Shown here: one piece after another, positions 1-7,151 of the stretch
How positions within the stretch are numbered: position 1 is the first letter of the stretch
Layout: every line of letters begins with the position of its first letter
Assembly: GCA_003024985.2 (NCBI GenBank)
Contig: PXIH01S0000697.1
DNA: 11,123 nt
Source of the DNA: Euperipatoides rowelli
Lineage: Eukaryota; Onychophora; Udeonychophora; Euonychophora; Peripatopsidae
Reading direction: 5' to 3' (one strand)
Translations under genes and position numbers: made by a program
Notes under the pieces: model-generated
What the model saw: only the letters and a program-made list of their open reading frames with translations
Told to the model about the DNA's origin: nothing
The model's database searches: none

Positions 1-135
1 GGCCAGAGTAGAGGTAGACATTTCTGCCAAATCTCAGGTCTGTAGCTTCAAAACTGTGGGAATGCATAAGGACCAACCGGACGGATGGACAAACATACGG
101 ACAGACAGTTGAGTTTTATATATATTAAGATATTC
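1..135 (+). repeat. Possible 3' tail of a dispersed retroelement
   Basis: The segment has a non-AT-rich stretch, then closely spaced GGACGGAT, GGACAAAC and GGACAGACAG words at about 80-110, then an abrupt TTTTATATATATTAAGATAT tail. Short GACAGA/GACGGA repeats followed by a TATA-rich tail are typical of the 3' ends of RTE-like and related non-LTR retrotransposons and their SINEs in invertebrates. That family link comes from memory of the pattern, not from an alignment. The body of any such element lies before the window, so nothing coding supports the call. It could instead be simple-sequence DNA. Confidence 0.3.
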
Positions 136-705
136 ATAAATTTTTTTTTATTTTTTTTATTGCTATTTCGTTAATGTTTGATAATTTTATTCAATATATA
201 TATTTTGGCTGTGGCCCAGTGAATTATCACTCAAGACAAAAAAAACAAGCTACTTGTGTGATAGAGAGCAAGTTGTTCAACATCAGCTAGCACCACCTGT
301 CTATTAAAATTATAAATTATTTTATAAAGTTGGTAGCGGGTACTTTAAAAATGCTTCAGCGAGCACTTTGGTGACCACGAGCACCAAGTTCCCTATCTCT
401 GACTAATAGTATATACTACTATAGCCTACTGTATATTTTGATGACTCGGTTTGTAAATATAGTTTTATTTATTAATAGTGTGAGCTAGTTGTGTAGGCAG
501 GATGCTTAGTTTAGTTTATGATCAATGTAGGCCCTAATTACTTCAATCGATAATTGCGTCATAAACGATTCTACTTCCTGAATGCACAACTGGAGTTAAT
601 TAATTATACATTTATGTATGTTTTTGTAAATTTACATATGGATTATTATTTGGCCATAAAGGCTTTTACTTTGTATTATTTTATGTCTTAGCCTTTGGAG
701 AATGT

Positions 706-728
706 CTGTCATCATCATTAGATGACAG
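706..728. repeat. 8-bp perfect hairpin
   Basis: CTGTCATC (706-713) and GATGACAG (721-728) are exact reverse complements around a 7-base loop. There is no T-run after it and no neighbouring gene, so a terminator or RNA role is not supported. Confidence 0.6.
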
Positions 729-796
729 GCCGCTCGCCAAGGTTGGTCCAGTCCATGGACTTTATTATTTGTATTATATTTATTATTTCTAGTATG

Positions 797-820
797 CTGG
801 CTAGCCAGTTAACTAGCCAG
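797..820. repeat. Nested palindrome of CTAGCCAG words
   Basis: CTGGCTAGCCAG (797-808) is a perfect 12-bp palindrome. A second CTAGCCAG (813-820) follows across GTTAAC-type sequence, so the 24 bases can also pair as an 8-bp stem. No function can be assigned. Confidence 0.6.
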
Positions 821-1611
821 TAATACTTCCCATGTAATATAAGATTTTATTTACCAGCACAATAAATGGTTATATTTATAATAGTACCAGTATTCATTTC
901 CGTATTATCTTCAATCATCACAGTTTCTTTTACAGCCAGTATTATTCTACAGTTTACAAACCAGATTAGCAGTCCTGCAGCAATCTGGCTAGATTGTCTG
1001 CATCCATATTTGCTCCAGCTCCTTTTAGTCTGCAGCAGTAAAACAAGAAGAACACCAATTCTCGCCCCTCCAGGCTATTCTGTAGCAAACCTGTGACCCC
1101 TGGGGGGCTAGGTTTGTTATAGTGGCATCCCTGCTTATTCGAATCCTGATGAAAGGAAGCAATCTGACACACATTTTTATTTCCTATCCCGTTGGAACTC
1201 ATATACACATCTTCGCTGAGAAGCATCTTAAGAAGTTGGCTACTACCGTAGGAAGTGATATTTGGAGTTCACCGAAGAAAGCTTGGAACGTTATAATATA
1301 TAGCCTAGCATATAGATATATTATGTTAGAACAAATATTTGTCATCATGTAACATGTATTGTAGCACAGTTTTCCCATTAAGATTATGTTAACTACATAA
1401 TGTTTAATCAACAGCACACTTATCTTTCTGTGATTACACTTAAAGGTCAAATGTAACAGATTTTTAAAATTTTTTTTTATTGATTTTCAAGAATTTTTAC
1501 TAAAAAAAATTTCCACCAGAAAAAAAAAATATTTACAATTCAATTTTTAAAATAATTAAAAAAAATATACAAATAGAAGAGAGAAAATAAAAAAAATAAA
1601 AATAAAAAATC

Positions 1612-1711
1612 TTTCGAGTTCATGCGGTTTAGACTAAATTGTGCTCGCTGCGTGTTCTCGGCTTTGTGGTTCCATTTTTTTGTGCCTTAGCACAGTTATT
1701 TTTGTAGAATA
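1612..1711 (+). promoter_or_regulatory. Probable 5' UTR of the LINE
   Basis: This segment lies between the A-rich flank and the ORF1 ATG at 1712. It contains TTTCGAG, ATGCGG, GCTCGCTGCGTG and TCTCGGC, which makes it CpG-rich compared with everything around it. LINEs commonly carry an internal promoter in the 5' UTR. No specific promoter element is recognisable, so the role is inferred from position and composition. Confidence 0.4.
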
Positions 1712-2834
1712 ATGGGTAGTGAAGAGAATAGTACTTTGGAAGGAAGAAATAATGTTTTGACGGTGGACAAAAGCGATGGAATCGGTATGAGTTCAACCGG
1801 ATTTAATAATGCAAATTTGGATGACGCAGCTCAACTGAAAAACCGTTTTTCGGCAAGGTTGAAGTTTTGGCTAAATGAATTTGAGCTTTTATTCGAAGAA
1901 AACATAGTCATTTTTGGACTTCTTCAACCAGACGCCTTTTTCAAGGTAAATGCTAACCAACGGGTTAATAAAATTTATCAAACAATTATTTATACTACCA
2001 AATAACACTTTCATTTATATTATGTTTTCACAGGAGGACAAAATGAATGAGTTTACTCAAAACTTTAAGTTTTTTAATGGTGCTACTGTAAATTATGTCA
2101 CGCATAAATTGCCACCTACAAAGGTTAGCATTATCACAGATAATTTACCAATACAACTTGCAAACAAAAAACTAGAGGAGTTGTTTATCAATCATGGCAA
2201 AATTGAAGAGTTACAAGCAACTAAGGTGGAACTACCCAGAAATACTATAGTGGAGATTTCACCAGTCTCTTTTAACGTGAAAATGCTTCCAGGTGTGAAA
2301 GTGCAAAATTTGCCTACTTATTTGTCATGTTTCTTTAAGATTCGGAGAAAAGAAAGAACATGTTATAAATGCTCCCAGGCAGGACATGTTGCTAATGAGT
2401 GTAGAAAGAGATTCTGTAATGTTTGTAGGAAAATTATGGATGACAAACACTATTGTAAGCCAACATACGCTAGCAAAGTAAAAGTACCTCAACAGTACTA
2501 TAATAAACCTTTTGAGGAAACCAGTGAGGATTATAACCAGACAACAGATTTGCATTCGACTGAAAATGATCCCTATTTACGTGTGAACACAGATGAATTT
2601 TATAGTTATGATTTCAACGCGAAAACTGGTGAGAAATGTGAAAGTTTAAGTTTGCAAAGCCCGCAAAATGATTTGTATGATATTGCATTTCCGGAACTCG
2701 TTTCTGGAATAAGGGAGATACTGCCCGTCGAGAAGGTCGCAGGAGTAGTGAAAAACTTAGATGGTGACGGTGGTAAAGGAGATTGTGCTAACGGTGAAAC
2801 CCTTGGCCCGAAAAGAAGAAGGCAAGATAAGTAA
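1712..2834 (+). pseudogene. LINE ORF1 (gag-like, RRM-like region plus two zinc knuckles), one frameshift
   Basis: ORF1 proteins of L1/Tx1-type LINEs bind the element RNA and act as nucleic-acid chaperones. The frame opening with MGSEENSTLEG at 1712 runs to a stop at 2003. The frame with the rest of the protein is offset by one base and runs 1950-2834. The joined product would be about 370 residues, normal for the family. In the second frame (numbered from 1950), residues 57-126 look RRM-like (VSIITDNLP, then LEELFINHGKIEEL). Two zinc knuckles follow: Cys138, Cys141, His146, Cys151 (CX2CX4HX4C) and Cys156, Cys159, His167, Cys169. The tail is acidic and Ser/Asn-rich and ends in basic KRRRQDK. 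A one-base insertion near 1990-2003 is the simplest break, because residues before and after it (FFKVNANQRV, then NNTFIYIMFSQEDKMNEF) read as continuous family-like sequence. A GT-AG intron at 1946-2033 is a less likely alternative. Confidence 0.8.
2361..2456 (+). other. Double CCHC zinc-knuckle segment of ORF1
   Basis: The codons give CYKCSQAGHVANEC and then CNVCRKIMDDKHYC. The first is a textbook CX2CX4HX4C nucleocapsid-type knuckle with all four ligands intact. The second has the same Cys-Cys-His-Cys order with wider spacing (CX2CX7HXC). Tandem knuckles after an RRM-like domain are typical of LINE ORF1 gag-like proteins of Tx1/Jockey-type elements. Intact ligands alongside a frameshifted ORF suggest fairly recent inactivation of ORF1 compared with ORF2. 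Confidence 0.85.
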
Positions 2835-2966
2835 TTGCGCTTTCAGCAATAGAAGTGTTGTTACACGTGTAACCTTTAGAATTGCAAGATTTGTAAGTAG
2901 GATATGTTCTATTGGTACGAGTAATGCTACTTGGTACGGTAAGTGTTTTTTTTCAATTATCTCTCA

Positions 2967-3988
2967 ATGTTCTTTTCTTTTAAACTTCTATCATTGAATG
3001 TCAGAGGAATCAACGCTGTTAGGAAGGGTATTTCACAGGGGTCGGTGTTGCCAATGCCTCTGTTTGCACTATATTCGAATGAACTTCTTGATAGCGTTTC
3101 TGATCTTGGTCTGGGTATAGGTTTCAAAAGACCTCAGTTTTATTGTGACATACTTGCATATGTCAACGTTGTAATATTTGTTAATAAATCCGAGAACATA
3201 GAAAAGATAATAAGTGCTGTAATGAAATATTGTAAAAAATCAGGAGCTGTAATCAGCCATGAAAAATCAGTTATAATTGACCCTCTAACGTTAAAAGTAA
3301 TGAAAAGCTGGGTTAAAATACGCCAGACAAGTTTCTAGGCAGCGCCTTTGCGTTTATCGGGCTTCAGGCGAGAGCTTCGGTACAAGATAATTTTTCTTTT
3401 TTCTTGGTTAATCATATAAAAAATCTAAACTTGAATTGTCTAACCATTCTGCAATGAGTGCAGCTTGTTAATGTCTACTGTCTGTCAAAGGTTCTTTACT
3501 TCTGTCAGCATTATAAATTCACCAAAGGGTTTTATCGTAAGTGTTAATCGTTTTTCAATAAACTTATATGGTACAAGAGGCTGGTAATGATGATACCTAA
3601 GAGGATCACACAGCTACCCGTGAAACTAGTTGGAGTTAATATACACTCTTTGGATAGAATCAATGCAGTTGCGCTATATAATCGAACGATAGTGTTTTCT
3701 TTGTATTGGTTTAAAAACTCATACATAGTGGAGGTTGAGCCTACCGATACGCCATCGCTGAACAATATGAACATGTTTACAATTGTGAATAAGGTGCATG
3801 AAAAGATCAGAAAAGTGCTGCCTAAATCGGTGGGTCTGTTACCTGCAGTGGTGACTTTCCTTAACATTAGCGATGATCAAGACATTAACTATTTTGAAAA
3901 ATTGTCATATAAAAAACTATTTAGTAAATTAAGGTTTTACAAAAAAGCTAATCATAGTGCCATTTTTAGGTTTTGTAAATTGATATGA
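2967..3988 (+). pseudogene. LINE ORF2 remnant: endonuclease start fused to RT palm and C-terminal region
   Basis: Intact ORF2 encodes an APE-type endonuclease and a reverse transcriptase that carry out target-primed reverse transcription. The likely start is Met at 2967, because FKLLSLNVRGIN follows at once, as at the N-terminus of LINE endonucleases. At about 3027 the frame jumps to GISQGSVLPMPLFALYS, the RT box normally written QGCPLSPLLF. Roughly 500 residues between these points are absent. The catalytic box (normally YADD or FADD) reads YVNV at 3159-3170, so both Asp are lost. The SGAVISHEKSVII segment that follows is the usual conserved strand. The frame stops at 3336-3338. Homology continues in other frames: DKFLGS from about 3326, HIKNLNLN up to a stop at 3455, KVLYFCQHYKF after it, then 3548-3988 (NKLIWYKRL, later LVGVNIHSLDRINAVAL). 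This is a dead copy. Confidence 0.85.
3548..3988 (+). pseudogene. ORF2 C-terminal fragment (post-RT region)
   Basis: This is the longest uninterrupted piece of the ORF2 tail. The open frame begins just after a TAA at 3545-3547. The ATG at 3587 is internal, since similarity to LINE ORF2 begins upstream of it (FFNKLIWYKRL resembles the usual INKLIFNFLWKGK-type stretch). LPVKLVGVNIHSLDRINAVAL matches the common 'P..GGL.L.DI..KN.AL' pattern that follows the thumb of L1/Tx1-type RTs. Gly-Gly has decayed to Val-Gly. The remainder (about residues 45-133 from 3587) is Lys/Phe-rich and too variable to align by eye. It ends at TGA 3986-3988. Confidence 0.75.
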
Positions 3989-4054
3989 AGTGCGTTGTCA
4001 AACCAAGTAAAGTTTGTTCGAAATGGCTTATTTTATAATCATTAAGCGTTGTAG

Positions 4055-4200
4055 TTTTTTTTTTTTGTGGTGGGAATGGGGATAGAGGAGAGAGAGAGAG
4101 GAAAACATAAAAGTAAGGCCTATAAAATAAATTTTTTTAAAAGTCTATATCTAAATTTATTTTGAAGCCTATTACTGTTAGTAAAATAATTGTAATAGAA
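4055..4200 (+). repeat. AT-rich direct repeat, copy 1
   Basis: A T-run, a GGTGGG purine tract, a GATAGAG(GAGA) tract, AAAAGTAAGGCCTATAAAA, then CTAAATTTATTTTGAAGCCTATTACT and AATTGTAATAGAATTT occur here. The same order of words recurs about 300 bases downstream. Confidence 0.75.
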
Positions 4201-4280
4201 TTTTAAAACAGTTAATTCTATAGAGTATAGACCTTACAAGTAAAGTATATAAAATTAACTATTAATTATAATTAATGCTA

Positions 4281-4332
4281 ACACATTTATTTCAAAGTAA
4301 TAGACTTTGAAATAAATTTAAATAGGCTATAA
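4281..4332 (-). repeat. Inverted third copy of the AT-rich repeat core
   Basis: Read on the minus strand, this gives AGCCTATTTAAATTTATTT then CAAAGTCTATTACTTTGAAA, which matches the 3' part of copies 1 and 2. Inside it, TTTATTTCAAAG (4286-4297) and CTTTGAAATAAA (4305-4316) form a perfect 12-bp stem with a 7-base loop. A core present in both orientations within 450 bases suggests a MITE-like hairpin unit. Confidence 0.65.
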
Positions 4333-4356
4333 AATAGTGCTGTATATTTTATATAT

Positions 4357-4495
4357 TTATTTTTTGAGGTGGGGGAAGATAGAGAGAAATAAATAAAAGT
4401 AAAGCCTATAAAATCTAAAACATACTTTTTTTTAAAAGCCTATCTAAATTTATTTCGAAGCGTATTGCTTTGAAATAATTGTGGTAGAATTTAAA
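4357..4495 (+). repeat. AT-rich direct repeat, copy 2
   Basis: This repeats the word order of copy 1: a T-rich run, GAGGTGGGGG, GATAGAGAGA, AAAAGTAAAGCCTATAAAA, CTAAATTTATTTCGAAGCG and AATTGTGGTAGAATTT. It diverges from copy 1 by substitutions and small indels. Confidence 0.75.
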
Positions 4496-5461
4496 TTATT
4501 TTAAATAATTAAAAAATTATTTTATCTCTTACATCATCATTTTCATTCATTTAAATTTAAATTGAAAAATAAAAAAAAGACCTTAGCTCAATTTAGAAAT
4601 TAACAATGGATTTCTAAGCTAGGTAATTTCCAGACCTTTAACCCTCATGAACTTGTCTCCAAAGTGCCTATTTTTGTCCCTACCCCCACCATTCACTCTT
4701 CTCCACCTTGCCTGATATGTTTTTGCTACTTTTAAAGTCCATTGACTCAAGGAGCCATAGGTCACAAATAAATTAGTAGCATACTGGCAATTAATGTGCA
4801 AATTGGTTTAATAAGATTTGGTGTGAAAAAAAAAAAGATAACCATCTTTATTTTAATGTTAAAAAATAAAATATGTAGGCGATATCATTTTCTAAAAAAA
4901 AAAAATACTTTTGCTTTTTCAAACCTAATCATGAATTTTATTAATAAATTATAAGCAGAAGTACATTTATTTATTTATAAACAATAGGAAGTAGACTATT
5001 AAAATTGATTTAATATCTAATTCAGTTGAAATGAAATGCGTATTGTTAAAAATATCCCCAGCCCATTGCCATCATATTAAAGATAAAATAAAGATGTTTT
5101 TAAGACATTTTTAAAAAGCAGAATAGTTAACTTTTGTTGATAAGATTCTAAATCTCTTTGAGAGTTTGCTCTTCCCCTTAAGCACCCAAATGAAATCATT
5201 AATGTTCATCCTGGGGCTCAAAATAGAAAAAAAAAATTTGAAATGATAAACAATAATTACCATTCAAACAGCCAATACTACTGTTATGTCTTTTAGCATG
5301 TTAATATACAGTATATTATTGATGAAGGAAACTTGAAAGGGGAAATAGTTTGTGTTGTGCATCTCCCTCCATTTCTTATTGACAGGAGTGGACATTTTTT
5401 TTAGCCGTTGAAAATGGGGAAGGGGGTAGTAGGTAATAAAATATGATTCTTAGTGCTAGTC

Positions 5462-5479
5462 TTCCCAGCATGCATTGCA
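5462..5479 (+). promoter_or_regulatory. Perfect match to the Staf/ZNF143 site consensus
   Basis: TTCCCAGCATGCATTGCA fits every position of the consensus YWCCCRNMATSCMYYRCR as I recall it for the Staf/ZNF143 zinc-finger factor. The inverted partner at 5710-5727 on the minus strand fits all but one position. Whether the host factor binds here is unknown. The motif may equally be the element's own transposase-binding sequence. Confidence 0.4.
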
Positions 5480-5502
5480 TCCATGTTAATATTCCCAATA
5501 GG

Positions 5503-5518
5503 CATTGTGACAACAATG
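5503..5518. repeat. Subterminal palindromic motif CATTGT-N4-ACAATG, copy 1
   Basis: CATTGT (5503-5508) and ACAATG (5513-5518) are reverse complements across GACA. Exact copies of the same design are at 5557-5572 and 9719-9734, and a one-mismatch copy is at 5670-5685. They are concentrated near the two ends of the foldback element, as expected of subterminal binding motifs. Confidence 0.55.
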
Positions 5519-5556
5519 CTTTTGCCCAGAATACTTTGCCAAGATGACCCAGAAAG

Positions 5557-5572
5557 CATTGTGGCAACAATG
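5557..5572. repeat. Subterminal palindromic motif CATTGT-N4-ACAATG, copy 2
   Basis: CATTGT and ACAATG flank GGCA. It is preceded by CCCAGAAAG, giving the composite CCCA..GCATTGTG seen several times at about 23-31-base spacing between 5462 and 5565. Confidence 0.55.
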
Positions 5573-5780
5573 AAGGGTGAAGTCATTTTATTGGTTGTGG
5601 CTCACTTGATATTTAACAATGAACGGTGTGGATCATTTGTATATGGCTGTGGCTTAGTTGCATATTCAACACTGTTGTCACAATGCCTATTGGGAACACT
5701 TACACTGATCCAATGCATGCTGGGAAGACTAGCACTATAATGTCATCCCTTATTTGGATATGGAAGTGACATTATTAAGC

Positions 5781-5955
5781 TGCACAGAATCATACATAAA
5801 ATACTTAATTTTTTTTTTTGTTTTAGAAATTTTGATTTATGACCATTTTGAATTAGCTGTAACTTAAAACCTGTATGTGATGTCATAGGAGCTTATGCTT
5901 TGGACCCTGAGTAGATAACTTTATAGATGACATTACATGTACTGAATTTGAAGAG
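5781..5955 (+). repeat. Internal direct duplication of the left arm, unit A
   Basis: It starts TGCACAGAATCAT..AAATACTTAATT, then has a T-run, TTTATGACCATTTT, GATGTCATAGGAGCTTATG, TTTGGACCCTGAGTAGAT and GATGACATTACATGTA. Unit B (6110-6270) shows the same words in the same order, and the right arm has them once (about 9290-9437, minus strand). Confidence 0.75.
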
Positions 5956-6109
5956 GATGTGACATCATTAAGCTGCTCATTTGCATATTCAACAATATAG
6001 GGTGTGGTCATATGATGTCATCTTAAATGTGGTTACAAATTGATATCTAAAGATGGCCACCTCTTGATTCAAAATGGTTGATTTTTTCTGAAGAAGGTGT
6101 GTGGTCAAC

Positions 6110-6270
6110 TGCACAGAGAATAATGCAGTAAATATTTAGATTATTTTTTTTTAATTTTCATTTATGACCATTTACTCCTGGCTGTAGAATCTGGATGTGT
6201 AATCACAGGACCTTATGTTTTGGAGAATGAGTAGATATCTTAGATGACATCACATGTATTTAATTCAAAG
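6110..6270 (+). repeat. Internal direct duplication of the left arm, unit B
   Basis: It shares with unit A TGCACAGA, AAATA.TTA, a T-run, CATTTATGACCATTT, CACAGGACCTTATG, TTTTGGAGAATGAGTAGAT and GATGACATCACATGTA. A weaker third unit seems to follow from about 6284 (TGAAATATTTAGAATTTTCA, later CTTGGGTAGAC). The arm may therefore descend from a short tandem array. Confidence 0.7.
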
Positions 6271-7151
6271 TTTATGTGGAGAAAGATGTGTGAAATATTT
6301 AGAATTTTCATTTTTGGTCTATAACACCCAGACCTGACATCACATGGAATTACAGTATGTCTTAAACCTTGGGTAGACCCAAGAAGTGATATAACTTCCA
6401 CTAAGGTACATCTTTATCAGTTCAGCATAACCTTACAATGTCATATGTAGGCTATATAGCCTATTTATGTAAATTTTTATTTTTCAAATTTAACTTTTTT
6501 AAGTTATTGGTATATCATTCTGCACATTTAGATGACATCACTTCCTTTTTTACATTTGTTCATAAAACTGTAGTCCCCTCCCCAGTAGTGACATCACTTC
6601 CTGTTGATAATTAATGGTATGTGTGATTTGTTTGTTAAATTATGAGATTAACTCCGTGAACCACCATGATATCCCCTCCTCTCCACCACCTTCTCTTCTA
6701 CCTTTGGGATATCTATCTCGACCTAGCAGATATCCCCTTGACAACCACTCTCAAAGTTCTAGTACTTGAAAGATAGATCTATAGAAATACTTTTACACAT
6801 GAAACCTTAGGTTCAGTTGAACTTATATAGCCAGCCTACTCATTAATTTGAATCGGTAATTTAACAAAGAATCAATTTAAAAAAGAAGGGATAAAATTTT
6901 AACCATTTAACATACAAGAATTCTATTTTGTTAAAGCATAGTGGGAGAAGTGAATACCAAATACGGAAAGAAACTAACATGGTCTTCATACATGAGGACT
7001 TTGTCGTTCAGTTGCATAATGAACACGCTCATCATTTATTGTGCATCAATTCAATCTCACTAGGAAAATTTATATTTGATGAAAAAAAGTTTAGAAAGAA
7101 AATTAGTTAACTCCCATTAAATAGTTTTTATGAATGAAAAAATGTAGTAAC

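Larger units (their letters stand above)
136..1611. other. AT-rich non-coding stretch, no supported gene
   Basis: I see no convincing gene here. Short reading frames (for example 866-1096, a hydrophobic 76-codon frame) have no recognisable domain, and opposite-strand frames overlap them. The stretch holds two small perfect hairpins (706-728 and 797-820). It ends in a very A/T-rich block at about 1463-1610 made of long T and A runs, which sits directly upstream of the LINE. Around 960-1130 the composition is more balanced, but I recognise no family there. Confidence 0.6.
1612..3990 (+). mobile_element. Degenerate L1/Tx1-like LINE (non-LTR retrotransposon), internally deleted
   Basis: Two same-strand coding remnants lie in LINE order. 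The first is a zinc-knuckle ORF1 (1712-2834). It is followed 132 bases later by an ORF2 remnant (2967-3988) with an endonuclease start, a reverse transcriptase palm and a C-terminal region. The ~100 bases upstream of ORF1 (about 1612-1711) contain several CpGs and lack the A/T runs of the flank, so they probably belong to the 5' UTR. I could not locate the true 5' end, 3' end or target-site duplication. The coordinates are therefore the minimum supported span, and a T-run at 4055 onward may mark the far flank. A full element of this type would be about 5-6 kb. The shortfall is explained by the missing endonuclease and early RT. The element cannot transpose by itself. Confidence 0.85.
3989..5452. 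other. AT-rich non-coding stretch between the LINE and the foldback element
   Basis: No gene is supported. The first part may be the LINE 3' UTR. About 4055-4495 holds the direct/inverted repeat cluster described separately. From 4500 to 5450 I see only A/T-rich unique-looking sequence with several A runs, for example near 4829, 4895 and 5228. A reading frame at 4619-4801 on the minus strand has no recognisable features and is treated as chance. Confidence 0.6.
5453..5735. mobile_element. Nested 283-bp palindromic MITE-like unit with ~66-bp inverted ends
   Basis: GTGCTAGTC at 5453 and GACTAGCAC ending at 5735 begin inverted ends of 66 bases (5453-5518 and 5670-5735). They match at 59 of 66 positions by hand alignment, and the outer 25 are perfect. 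Both ends are bordered by TA (5451-5452 and 5736-5737), compatible with a TA target-site duplication of the Tc1/mariner type. The ~150-bp interior has no coding potential. Its end sequence is the same terminus used by the far right end of the large element (9754 on the minus strand), so it is either a nested relative or the founding end module of the foldback element. Confidence 0.75.
5453..7151 (+). repeat. Left arm of the large inverted repeat
   Basis: This arm is about 1.70 kb, some 385 bases longer than its partner. Much of the excess is explained by an internal duplication (5781-5955 against 6110-6270) and by a nested palindromic unit at its outer end. The innermost ~70 bases (7080-7151) match the right arm almost perfectly. 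The outer half is more diverged, with many indels. Seven exact TGACATCA/TGATGTCA octamers lie here. Confidence 0.85.

Noticed and set aside
866-1226. Hydrophobic 76-codon plus-strand frame overlapping an 86-codon minus-strand frame
   Set aside because: There is no domain, no splice context and no compositional shift specific to one strand. Competing frames of similar length on the opposite strand suggest chance.
1946-2033. GT-AG intron in LINE ORF1
   Set aside because: The bounds are good and the phase fits, but the segment appears to encode family-like residues in two adjacent frames, so a single-base frameshift is simpler. It is kept only as a testable alternative.
2761-2997. 78-codon frame between ORF1 and ORF2
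   Set aside because: It overlaps the ORF1 end in another frame, has no recognisable motif, and is explained as a shadow plus the inter-ORF gap.
3544-3867. 107-codon minus-strand frame
   Set aside because: It lies antisense to the recognisable ORF2 C-terminal fragment and is a shadow of it.
5376-5740. Overlapping frames on both strands (64, 61 and 95 codons) at the left end of the foldback element
   Set aside because: They arise from the palindromic MITE ends. The peptide repeats (PACIASMLIFPIG and its mirrored version) are by-products of the inverted repeat, not a protein.
6928-7110. 60-codon frame in the inner left arm
   Set aside because: The matching sequence in the right arm has indels and stops in that frame, so no coding constraint is visible despite good nucleotide conservation.
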